From an uncultured Sterolibacterium sp. (GTDB lineage: Bacteria; Pseudomonadota; Gammaproteobacteria; Burkholderiales; Rhodocyclaceae), in contig CAIYYX010000066.1 of assembly GCA_903930535.1 (NCBI GenBank), positions 1-40,560 on the forward strand: a stretch of 40,560 nucleotides of DNA, read 5' to 3'. Positions 32,856 to 40,560 of this stretch are shown here, piece after piece. Every line of letters begins with the position of its first letter. The first letter of the stretch is position 1. The notes below the pieces were generated by a model that saw nothing but the letters and a program-made list of their open reading frames with translations, was not told where the DNA came from and searched no databases. The translations under genes and the position numbers were made by a program.

Positions 32856-33695
32856 TTACTCGGGAAGTTCTATTTCGCCGGAAAATACGCTGACGGCCGG
32901 ACCTGTCATCATGACGGGAGCGTCTCTACCCGCCCAGGAGATGCGCAAATCGCCGCCCCTCGTGGTCACCCGCACCGGCGAATCGAGCAGGCCGCGGCGT
33001 ACCCCGGCGACCACGGCGGCGCAGGCGCCGGTGCCGCAGGCCAGGGTCTCGCCGGCACCCCGCTCATAGACGCGCAGCTTTATCGCGTGCCGTGTCACCA
33101 CCTGCATGAAACCGGCATTGACGCGCTTGGGAAAGCGCGGATGGGCTTCGATCAGCGGCCCCTGTTCTGCCACCGCTGCGCTTTCTATGTCATCGACCAC
33201 CTGCACGGCGTGAGGATTGCCCATGGAAACGGCAGTGATGTCCACCGACCCTGCAACTTGGCCGAGCTCGAGACCGTGCACCAGGGCAGCGGAATCTGCG
33301 ACGAATGGAATCTCGGCGGGCGCGAAGATTGGCACGCCCATGTCCACCGTGATCTCGCCGTTGTCCTCCAGCCGTGGCGTGATGATGCCGGAGCGGGTCA
33401 CGACGCGCAGCACAGTCTTGTCTGAGAGCCCCTGCTCATGGACGAAGCGCACGAAGCAGCGGGCGCCGTTGCCGCACTGCTCGACCTCGCCACCGTCGGC
33501 GTTGAAAATGCGGTAACGAAAGTCGGCGTCATCCGACCCCGGTTCCACGAGCAGGATCTGGTCGCAGCCGATGCCGAAGTGCCGGTCGGCGAGAAAGCGC
33601 GCCACCTCCGGCGTCAGGGTGATGTTCTGGCGCACGGCGTCGATCACGACGAAGTCGTTGCCCAGGCCATGCATTTTCGTGAAGCGGAGTTTCAT
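32856..33695 (-). CDS. dapF: Diaminopimelate epimerase
   Basis: DapF interconverts LL- and meso-diaminopimelate for lysine and peptidoglycan synthesis. The 279-residue protein has two catalytic cysteines, C74 in EQCGNGARC and the second in ACGTGACAA (about residue 220), plus the start [15 protein letters not shown]. Both half-domains are complete. It leads the dapF-DUF484-xerC unit, which is separated from the acyltransferase gene by about 85 bases. Confidence 0.97.
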   Translation of the reverse strand: MKLRFTKMHGLGNDFVVIDAVRQNITLTPEVARFLADRHFGIGCDQILLVEPGSDDADFRYRIFNADGGEVEQCGNGARCFVRFVHEQGLSDKTVLRVVTRSGIITPRLEDNGEITVDMGVPIFAPAEIPFVADSAALVHGLELGQVAGSVDITAVSMGNPHAVQVVDDIESAAVAEQGPLIEAHPRFPKRVNAGFMQVVTRHAIKLRVYERGAGETLACGTGACAAVVAGVRRGLLDSPVRVTTRGGDLRISWAGRDAPVMMTGPAVSVFSGEIELPE

Positions 33696-33781
33696 TTTTC
33701 ACCTGCATTGACCAAGCTGAGTGGCACTCATCCTTTCGATGTTACCCGAGGCGCCCCAACCCGATCCGCGCAATTGGGCGG

Positions 33782-34648
33782 CTAATAGGGGCTTTTTTCG
33801 CCTGGAGGGCGCGTCTTGAAGCGCTTGTGCAGCCAGAAATACTGCTCGGGCATGCGTTTCACCTCATCCTCGATGAAGGCATTCATGCGCAGCGTGTCGG
33901 CTTCTATGCTGGGTCCGGGAAAGTCCTGCCAGGGAGGTCCGATCTCGACGACATAACCGGCAGAGCCGGGAAGCATGCGCGTGATGACAGGCAGGACGGC
34001 GGCGCCGGAGATGCGCGCGAGTCTGGACAGGCCGGTGATGGTGGCCGCCGGTACGCCGAAGAAGGGCACGAACAGGGTATCGCGCTGGCCGTAATCCATG
34101 TCGGGCAGGTAGTAGAAAGGCTTGCCTGCCTTCATCGCCTTGATCGCCTTGCGCGTGCCTTCCTGGCGCGAGAGCAGGATCGAGCCGCCGAAGCGGCTGC
34201 GCCCCTTCAGCAGTGCGGCATTGAAGAGCAGGTTCTTCTGATTGGCGTAGATGCTGACGATGTCTGTTTCCAGCATCAGGCGCGTTCCGCCCATATCCAG
34301 GCCGACGAAATGCGGCACCAGGAGCAGCGCTGGCCGCCCAGAGAGACCTTGCAGATGTTCCAGGCCTTCGATTTTCGTCAGCCGCCGCAAGCGTTTTGGC
34401 GATGCCCACCAGAGAAGCCCTCTCTCCAGAAAACTGCGGCCGAATGCCGCGAAGTGCCGACGGGCCAGGGCAATCCTCTCTGCCTCGGGCAATTCCGGAA
34501 AACACAGGCGCAGGTTGGTCAGGGCGATGCCCCGCCGCTCTATGGCAAAGAGGTAGAGCAGCCGGCCCAGCGTTCGCCCGAGCGGCGCCTGCGCCGCCAG
34601 CGGTAGCCAGTGCAGCAACCACATCAGGGCCAGGACCAGGCGGGTCAC
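33782..34648 (-). CDS. LpxL/HtrB family lipid A acyltransferase (second copy)
   Basis: A 288-residue LpxL/LpxM-family acyltransferase that adds a secondary acyl chain to lipid A precursors at the inner membrane. N-terminal hydrophobic helix MWLLHWLPLAAQAP, catalytic HX4D motif in LLVPHFVGLDMGG, and conserved ALLLVP, YLPDMDYGQRDTLFVPFFG. GTG 34648 overlaps the stop of the preceding acyltransferase gene as GTGA, which decides the start. With two paralogues in tandem, this one probably adds the second secondary chain, but the order is not provable here. Confidence 0.93.
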   Translation of the reverse strand: MTRLVLALMWLLHWLPLAAQAPLGRTLGRLLYLFAIERRGIALTNLRLCFPELPEAERIALARRHFAAFGRSFLERGLLWWASPKRLRRLTKIEGLEHLQGLSGRPALLLVPHFVGLDMGGTRLMLETDIVSIYANQKNLLFNAALLKGRSRFGGSILLSRQEGTRKAIKAMKAGKPFYYLPDMDYGQRDTLFVPFFGVPAATITGLSRLARISGAAVLPVITRMLPGSAGYVVEIGPPWQDFPGPSIEADTLRMNAFIEDEVKRMPEQYFWLHKRFKTRPPGEKSPY

Positions 34649-35490
34649 GGCTTGCCCTCTGGCGCCGGAAGACGCTCGCCCCTGGGCACCTTGTAGCGGT
34701 TGTAGCCCCACAGGTATTGTTCAGGACACTGTCTCACCAGCGACTCGATCTCGCGATTGAGTTGCGTGACGCACTCCTCCCTGCTTCCTGCGAGGGGGGC
34801 TTCGAGTGCGCGCAGATGCAGGTGGTAGCCGGCACCATAGGCAAGGCGCTGGGCATAAGCCAGGAGGACTGTGGCGCCACTCTCGGCCAGCCGGGCGGCC
34901 AGCGTCATGGTGTAGGCGGGGCGGCCGAAGAACGGAACCCAGGCGCCTTCGCCTACGCCGGGGACCTGGTCGGGCAGCATGCCTATCGCCTCGCGTTTCT
35001 TCAACGCCTTCATCAACTGGCGCACACCGCCCAAGTCGGCTGGTGCCAGCCTGAGCTTGGCGCCGCGTCCCGATTCCACCAGCTTTTGTAACCAGATCTG
35101 CTTGGGCGGCCGGAAGAGCACGGTGATGGGTCGCTGCGCCGCATAATATTGGGCGGTGATCTCGAAGCAGCCCAGGTGCGGCGTCAGGAACAGGATGGCT
35201 TGCCCCTCTCGCCAGGCAGCCTCGACCAGATCCCAGCCCGAAACGCGGACGACGCGCGATACCACCTCTTCCTGCGGCCGCAACCAGATCTTGGGCAGTT
35301 CGGCGAGGCTCTTGCCGGCTTCACCTATGGCCATCAGGCGAGCGGACTCAAGGCCGGCCTGTGCCGTGTTCATGCGCATCTGCCGTCGATAGCTGGGGGA
35401 GAACAAGTAGGCCAGCCAGCCGACCAGGGCGCCGAGATTATGCAGCAGCGGCAGGGGCAGATGGGCCAGGAATCTGAACAGGAAAGCCAT
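34645..35490 (-). CDS. LpxL/HtrB family lipid A acyltransferase (first copy)
   Basis: A 281-residue paralogue of the next gene with start AFLFRFLAHLPLPLLHNLG, catalytic HX4E in LTPHLGCFEITAQY, PPKQIWLQKLVESGRG, LPDQVPGVGEGAWVPFFG and RQCPEQYLWGYNRYK. ATG 35490 is the family start; the open frame to 35541 runs into a repeat element and is not homologous. No good ribosome binding site precedes this ATG, because the repeat element starts eight bases upstream, so expression could be altered by the insertion. Confidence 0.92.
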   Translation of the reverse strand: MAFLFRFLAHLPLPLLHNLGALVGWLAYLFSPSYRRQMRMNTAQAGLESARLMAIGEAGKSLAELPKIWLRPQEEVVSRVVRVSGWDLVEAAWREGQAILFLTPHLGCFEITAQYYAAQRPITVLFRPPKQIWLQKLVESGRGAKLRLAPADLGGVRQLMKALKKREAIGMLPDQVPGVGEGAWVPFFGRPAYTMTLAARLAESGATVLLAYAQRLAYGAGYHLHLRALEAPLAGSREECVTQLNREIESLVRQCPEQYLWGYNRYKVPRGERLPAPEGKP

Positions 35491-35498
35491 GGGCAATG

Positions 35499-35767
35499 TA
35501 GGGCGTGTTCTCGTTTGGTCGGCGTGATGCGTTGTGGTCAAATACGGATGGCCGCGCGAAGCGAGGTGAGGTCAATGGTTGTTCCATTGACGATCCGAGC
35601 GACAAAGCGGACGCTGTATTTGACCACAACCCGGAGGGAACGTGACATAGGGCCCCATGGCTGCGTTGCTCGCTCCTTATTGGGAGTACCCAACCGCGTC
35701 GCTCGTGCCTTGCCCTGGAAGCCCTATGTCGCGTTCGCACACGTCGCCCAAACGAGAACACGCCCTA
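35499..35767. repeat. 269-bp nested inverted-repeat element (MITE-like)
   Basis: Terminal arms TAGGGCGTGTTCTCGTTTGG (35499-35518) and its perfect complement at 35748-35767 enclose three more stems: a 15-base one (35531-35545 with 35616-35630), a small hairpin GTCAATGG/CCATTGAC (35571-35591), and a 10-base one (35644-35653 with 35721-35730). No gene inside. It resembles a MITE or complex palindromic unit. Confidence 0.8.
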
Positions 35768-35855
35768 ATCTTTGCAGAGGGCGAATTGTCCGCGATCTGC
35801 AGGCGGGGGGGAAGCCCTGCATTTCTGAAGTTCCGGAATCCAATACAATGCGCCA

Positions 35856-37835
35856 ATGACATCTCAGCACAAGAATCCGCACGACGGGAGTCCTGCCGCG
35901 GCAGAGAAGGCTGCCAGCCTCACGGCAGGAGGTGTGCTGCTGCCGCGCTTCATCAGCCGCGCAGCCGATGGACTCTATGTCAATCCCTCGCTGCTGGATT
36001 CGGCCGCGAGTTTTCAGCACTTCGTGGATCGCGTATTCACCGCCGACGCGTACTTTTCCGATCTCGACTTCGCGCTTTTCTTCAGCCTGCTCTACCCGTC
36101 AGATGACAAGGCATTGCAGAAGCAGAGCGGTCAGGATGAATTGAGACTGGCGCGGGACATTGTCCCGTTTGCGCCGGAACGCAGGGAGCTTTACCACCAG
36201 ATCAAGGTCTCTCCGAAGGGCAACTCGGCCGAATATTATTTCGAACCGGTGAGCATCGATCAGGAGGTCGAGGAACCGGTCTTCGGCGCGCCTGAGGAGG
36301 ATGGCAACAAGCCCATAGTTGGCTACGAGAAGCGCCTGCGGCCGGTGCGGACACGCCTGGACCTGGACGAATTCATCGCCGCCATGTGGGAAAAGGGTGT
36401 GCGTTTCGGCATCGACATGGATGTCGTGCGCGCAGCCATCAGTGATGATGGCGCGCAACGCCTGGAGATAGCCCATTGGCAGGAGTCCGTTGCCGGCGTC
36501 GATGCCGGCATCCTCGAACAGAGCGAGGCGCTGCACCGTGACAATTCGCCCAGAGAGATGTCAAATGGCCGCATCGACTTGCGCCAGTTCAAGAATCACT
36601 TCCCCCAGGTTTCTGCGGATACCCGGCTGCTGAAGAAGAGTCCGCGCAAGCTGGGTGAACTCGGCTGGGACGTCAGGGGAGCACCCATCGAACCCGCGAC
36701 GCCAAAGGACTTCGAAATAGATACCCTGGCCGGCCCCGGCACCCGGATTGATCGCACCGGCGAGGGGGAGTTCATCGTTGCCGCCATTACGGGCTTCGTC
36801 AATCTCGACATCAAGTCGAACATCATTTCCGTCAATGAGAAAATCATCAACCGCCATGGCATCAGCCTGCGCACCACCGGCGACCTTTCTCTCACGGGTG
36901 CGGACTTCGAGGAACACGGCGAGGTGCAGGAGAGGCGCGTGGTGAAGGGCCACAACATGACCTTCCTCGCCGATGTGTTCGGCCAGGTGGTCTCGGACGG
37001 CGGCGTCATCCATCTGAAGGAGGGCCTGGCCGGCGGTTCTGCACGCAGCCCGAACGGCAAAATCGTGATCTCGGGAACGGCATCTCGCGCCCTCATCGAG
37101 GCCAAGGGAGGGGAGATCGAGATTGGCACCGCGGAAAACTGCATCCTGATCGCGACCAAGGTGCGAATGACGAGGGCAGTCAATTGCGACATCCTGGCAG
37201 AGGAAGTCACGGTGGATTCCTGCGAGGGCTGCGCGGTCGCGGGCAAGGAAGTGAATATTGGAGAAGTCGGCAGCAGGAAGGGTACCGAGTCCGTGGTGAC
37301 GCTTCTGACGCCGGACAATAGCGCCTGGAACAGGGACATCGAGGCCTTGGCCAAGAAGGCGGAGGAAGCCGCAAAGGCCAGGGAAAAAAGGGAACAGGCG
37401 GTGGCGCTTCTCACGGAAAATAAAGAGGTAAAGAAATTCATCGATCTGTTGAAGAAGGTCGAGGCGAAGGAGATCAAAATGAGTCCGGAGCAGATGATAG
37501 GCTGGCAGGCGGCGCAGACACGCTTTGTTTCGGTGAGGAGGCCGTTCCTGCAGCTTGACGGCGAGATCCGGGAACTCGCGGAAAGCGAGAGGCTTTACGG
37601 CGAGCAGGTTGCGGCGCTGGCTGCGGCAAAGGCGGAGGCTGCGGCCAGGCTGTCCTGCAAGCTGCGCGCCGTCAGAGGCGAAACCGTCGTGCGAACGATG
37701 AGGGTGCATCACGGCATCTTTCCCCTGGGCGACATTTCCCCCAAGGAAATCCACAACCAATTGCGCGCCCACGGCAGTGTGGAGGACAAGCTCTTCTCGG
37801 GCCACAGCGGTACTTTCTCCTGGCCGGAAGTTTGA
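35856..37835 (+). CDS. FapA/DUF342 family protein
   Basis: A 659-residue cytoplasmic protein of the FapA (flagellar assembly protein A, DUF342) family. An N-terminal domain of about 240 residues is followed by a right-handed beta-helix or polymer-forming region (about 275-490, for example GFVNLDIKSNIISVNEKI, GDLSLTGADFEEHGEVQ, RALIEAKGGEIEIGTAENCI, DSCEGCAVAGKEVNIGEVGS) and a charged coiled coil (about 500-600, KKAEEAAKAREKREQAVALL). Function is poorly known; members relate to flagellar, pilus or chemotaxis regulation. ATG 35856 lacks a clear ribosome binding site. It sits where the lpxL and metK genes are direct neighbours in many relatives, so an insertion is possible. Confidence 0.88.
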   Translation: MTSQHKNPHDGSPAAAEKAASLTAGGVLLPRFISRAADGLYVNPSLLDSAASFQHFVDRVFTADAYFSDLDFALFFSLLYPSDDKALQKQSGQDELRLARDIVPFAPERRELYHQIKVSPKGNSAEYYFEPVSIDQEVEEPVFGAPEEDGNKPIVGYEKRLRPVRTRLDLDEFIAAMWEKGVRFGIDMDVVRAAISDDGAQRLEIAHWQESVAGVDAGILEQSEALHRDNSPREMSNGRIDLRQFKNHFPQVSADTRLLKKSPRKLGELGWDVRGAPIEPATPKDFEIDTLAGPGTRIDRTGEGEFIVAAITGFVNLDIKSNIISVNEKIINRHGISLRTTGDLSLTGADFEEHGEVQERRVVKGHNMTFLADVFGQVVSDGGVIHLKEGLAGGSARSPNGKIVISGTASRALIEAKGGEIEIGTAENCILIATKVRMTRAVNCDILAEEVTVDSCEGCAVAGKEVNIGEVGSRKGTESVVTLLTPDNSAWNRDIEALAKKAEEAAKAREKREQAVALLTENKEVKKFIDLLKKVEAKEIKMSPEQMIGWQAAQTRFVSVRRPFLQLDGEIRELAESERLYGEQVAALAAAKAEAAARLSCKLRAVRGETVVRTMRVHHGIFPLGDISPKEIHNQLRAHGSVEDKLFSGHSGTFSWPEV

Positions 37836-38038
37836 CCTGACGGCCAACGGCTAGTAATATTCGTCATCCGCCGGGTTAATCAGGACAACTTGCAGGGCGG
37901 GGTTCGCGCGCAGTCTTCTCTCGCCGCGAACAAAAATACTGCTAAAGCGTCGCCTGCTCTCCTCCCCGGAGCCGGTTGCGCCGGCTGAATTTGACCGAAT
38001 TTGACCAATGCGGGGAAACCGTTTCAGGAGCAGACAGC
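37836..38038 (+). promoter_or_regulatory. metK leader region
   Basis: The 203 bases before metK hold a hairpin GCCGG-TTGCG-CCGGC (37971-37985), preceded by a C/T-rich run (37951-37970), and a tandem 10-base repeat GAATTTGACC at 37987-37996 and 37997-38006. An AGGAG at 38026-38030 is the ribosome binding site. It does not match a SAM riboswitch that I know. Confidence 0.4.
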
Positions 38039-39205
<1,167 letters not shown>

Positions 39206-39280
39206 GGCCGGCCGAAGCCAAAATCAGTTATGGCGCTGCGCACTGGTCGTGTCGTTGCCCGCTGAAATAGTTAGGGACGG

Positions 39281-39437
39281 TCTGAATATGTCCGTCATCG
39301 CGAGCCCCAAAGGGGCGTGGCGATCTTCCAGCCGTTGATCTCGCATGGCTCTTAGATTGCTTCGCTTCCGTCACTGTGATTGCCACGGCCCTGCGGGCCT
39401 GGCAATGACGAAGTTGTACTTGATCAACGTTTCCTTA
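39281..39437. repeat. Repeat family A, copy 3
   Basis: The left end GTCTGAATATGTCCGTCATCG and the right end ACTTGATCAACGTTTCCTTA match, in reverse orientation, the ends of the copies at 7672 and 8231. Inside is a longer palindromic core with CGCGAGCCCCAAAGGGGCG and GCCACGGCCCTGCGGGCC. No coding capacity. Confidence 0.8.
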
Positions 39438-39438
39438 G

Positions 39439-39509
39439 GTAGGTCGGGCTTCAGCCCGACATGTCTCGCAGAAAAGTCTTATTGGGTGTCGGGTTAAAGC
39501 CCGACCTAC
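39439..39509. repeat. REP-like repeat family B, copy 2
   Basis: Outer arms GTAGGTCGGG (39439-39448) and CCCGACCTAC (39500-39509) are inverted, with GTCGGGCTTCAGCCCGAC and GTCGGGTTAAAGCCCGAC hairpins inside. It matches copy 1 at 14853-14952 and directly abuts repeat family A copy 3. Confidence 0.85.
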
Positions 39510-39532
39510 AATGGGCTGATACTCTTCCCCCG

Positions 39533-39604
39533 CTCCGAGGGGCGCTGCAGCGATCAATAGATCGTCAGGCTTGGAGCGGCGGTATTCCTGTAGCAACGGC
39601 GCCC
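39533..39604 (+). promoter_or_regulatory. S-adenosylhomocysteine (SAH) riboswitch
   Basis: The sequence CTCCGAGGGGCGCTGCAGCG, a short stem-loop (CGATCAATAGATCG), CAGGCTTGGAG and CAACGGCGCCC follows the SAH riboswitch consensus known from betaproteobacteria. P1 pairs CTCCGAG (39533-39539) with CTTGGAG (39570-39576), and the pseudoknot pairs GGGCGC (39540-39545) with GCGCCC (39599-39604). It lies 26 bases before ahcY. SAH binding is expected to turn expression on. Identification is from remembered consensus and base pairing. Confidence 0.9.
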
Positions 39605-39624
39605 ATTCAGAAACTTGAATGGAG
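39604..39624 (+). promoter_or_regulatory. ahcY: Hairpin abutting the ahcY ribosome binding site
   Basis: CATTCA (39604-39609) pairs with TGAATG (39616-39621), and the last G begins the ribosome binding site GGAG (39621-39624), seven bases... six spacer bases before ATG 39631. The hairpin shares base 39604 with the riboswitch pseudoknot, so the two structures could compete. Confidence 0.55.
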
Positions 39625-39630
39625 AATCAT

Positions 39631-40560
39631 ATGAACGCCGCCAAACCCAGTTTCACCGACTACCATGTCGCAGACCTCGCCCTGGCTTCCTGGGGGCGCA
39701 AGGAAATCCGCATCGCCGAGACGGAGATGCCAGGCCTCATGGCCATCCGCGAGGAGTTCGCCAAGGCCCAGCCTTTGAAGGGCGCGAAGATCACCGGCAG
39801 TCTGCACATGACCATACAGACCGCTGTCTTGATCGAGACGCTGACAGCGCTTGGCGCCTCCGTCCGCTGGGCCTCCTGCAACATCTTCTCGACACAGGAT
39901 CACGCCGCCGCGGCCATTGCCGCCGATGGCATTCCGGTTTTCGCCTACAAGGGCGAGTCGCTGGAGGAATACTGGAACTATACCCACCGCATCTTCGAGT
40001 GGGCCGATGGCTCCTATTCCAACATGATTCTCGACGACGGCGGCGATGCCACCTTGCTGCTGCATCTTGGCGCCCGCGCCGAGGTCGATGCATCCGTCCT
40101 GGCCAAGCCCTCGAGCGAGGAAGAGCGCGTGCTGTTCGCCGCCATCAAGGCGAAGCTTGGCGAGGATAGCAAGTGGTACTCGACCAGGCTTGCGGCCATC
40201 AAGGGCGTCACCGAGGAGACCACCACCGGGGTCCATCGTCTCTACCAGATGCATGCGAGGGGCGAACTGAAGTTCCCCGCGATCAACGTCAATGATTCGG
40301 TCACCAAGTCGAAGTTCGACAATCTCTACGGCTGCCGCGAGTCCCTGGTCGACGGCATCAAGAGAGCCACCGATGTGATGATCGCAGGCAAGGTCGCCCT
40401 GATCGCCGGCTACGGCGATGTCGGCAAGGGTTCTGCCCAGGCGATGCGCGCGCTTTCCGCCCAGGTCTGGGTGACCGAGGTCGATCCGATTTGCGCCCTG
40501 CAGGCGGCGATGGAAGGCTACCGCGTGGTGACCATGGAGTACGCCGCCGACAAGGCTGAC
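39631..40560 (+). CDS. ahcY: Adenosylhomocysteinase (partial at 3' end)
   Basis: AhcY hydrolyses S-adenosylhomocysteine to homocysteine and adenosine, relieving inhibition of methyltransferases. The first 310 residues are present and run off the window. They include [55 protein letters not shown], the NAD-binding segment [17 protein letters not shown], and [20 protein letters not shown]. The window stops in the NAD domain. ATG 39631 follows GGAG and the SAH riboswitch, which sets regulation: expression rises when SAH accumulates. Confidence 0.98.
   Translation, partial: MNAAKPSFTDYHVADLALASWGRKEIRIAETEMPGLMAIREEFAKAQPLKGAKITGSLHMTIQTAVLIETLTALGASVRWASCNIFSTQDHAAAAIAADGIPVFAYKGESLEEYWNYTHRIFEWADGSYSNMILDDGGDATLLLHLGARAEVDASVLAKPSSEEERVLFAAIKAKLGEDSKWYSTRLAAIKGVTEETTTGVHRLYQMHARGELKFPAINVNDSVTKSKFDNLYGCRESLVDGIKRATDVMIAGKVALIAGYGDVGKGSAQAMRALSAQVWVTEVDPICALQAAMEGYRVVTMEYAADKAD

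Noticed and set aside
37951-38038. SAM riboswitch before metK
   Set aside because: I could not fit any known SAM class to the sequence; it is reported only as a structured leader.

Overview
The window is about 40.6 kb of high-GC chromosomal DNA that reads as a betaproteobacterium, most likely of the Rhodocyclales/Sterolibacteriaceae type. This placement is an inference from gene content and order: thiS-thiG-trmB; yqgE-ruvX-pyrR-pyrB-pyrX; yggU-yggT-proC-yggS diverging from pilT-pilU; dapF-DUF484-xerC; tandem lipid A acyltransferases near metK; and ahcY behind an S-adenosylhomocysteine (SAH) riboswitch. Most of it is conserved housekeeping sequence. The accessory material sits at the left edge (1-2045), at 7.7-9.3 kb, at 24.5-28.1 kb and in several intergenic repeats.

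Layout. 1-2045: end of an unknown gene, a bacteriohemerythrin, two small lipoproteins and relic-looking DNA. 2046-3750 (-): thiamin thiazole genes thiS-thiG, coupled to trmB. 3818-7672 (+): tRNA-Gly(CCC) with a clear sigma-70 promoter, then the overlapping yqgE-ruvX-pyrR-pyrB-pyrX cluster; PyrX is a dihydroorotase homologue without its first metal ligands. 7673-9260: repeat elements, a MAPEG membrane protein, an orphan protein and a putative FNR-type box before a Crp/Fnr regulator. 10185-12551 (-): yggS-proC-yggT-yggU, each overlapping the next. 12653-14839 (+): twitching ATPases pilT and pilU. 14949-17425 (-): NAD-dependent epimerase, HemJ and an RlmL-like methyltransferase. 17440-19592 (+): a ferredoxin-type NAD(P)H reductase translationally coupled to an HDOD protein.

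19598-24448 (-): a branched-chain amino acid ABC system (binding lipoprotein, livH, livM, livG, livF) with a near-consensus promoter and an internal hairpin terminator. 24547-25120 (-): a BrnT/BrnA toxin-antitoxin pair whose promoter implies a leaderless toxin transcript beginning at a CTG codon. 25318-27913 (-): cytochrome c, then a two-component flavin monooxygenase (acyl-CoA-dehydrogenase-fold oxygenase plus flavin reductase) coupled to an uncharacterised 145-residue protein. 27987-28094 (+): a remnant resembling the start of purT. 28124-31240: tusE/dsrC-like gene, mutY, a Gx-transporter/NusG-domain-II pair and rapZ. 31304-33695 (-): dapF-DUF484-xerC. 33782-35490 (-): two LpxL/HtrB acyltransferases. 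35499-35767: a 269-bp nested inverted-repeat element lying 8 bases upstream of the first acyltransferase start codon. 35856-37835 (+): a FapA/DUF342 protein. 38039-40560 (+): metK, repeats, SAH riboswitch and ahcY (cut by the window end), together forming the S-adenosylmethionine (SAM) cycle.

I found no complete insertion sequence, prophage, CRISPR array or rRNA. The strongest leads are the BrnTA promoter/start arrangement, the riboswitch with an adjoining ribosome-binding-site hairpin, the purT remnant, the nested inverted-repeat element, two further repeat families, and the monooxygenase with its unknown partner.
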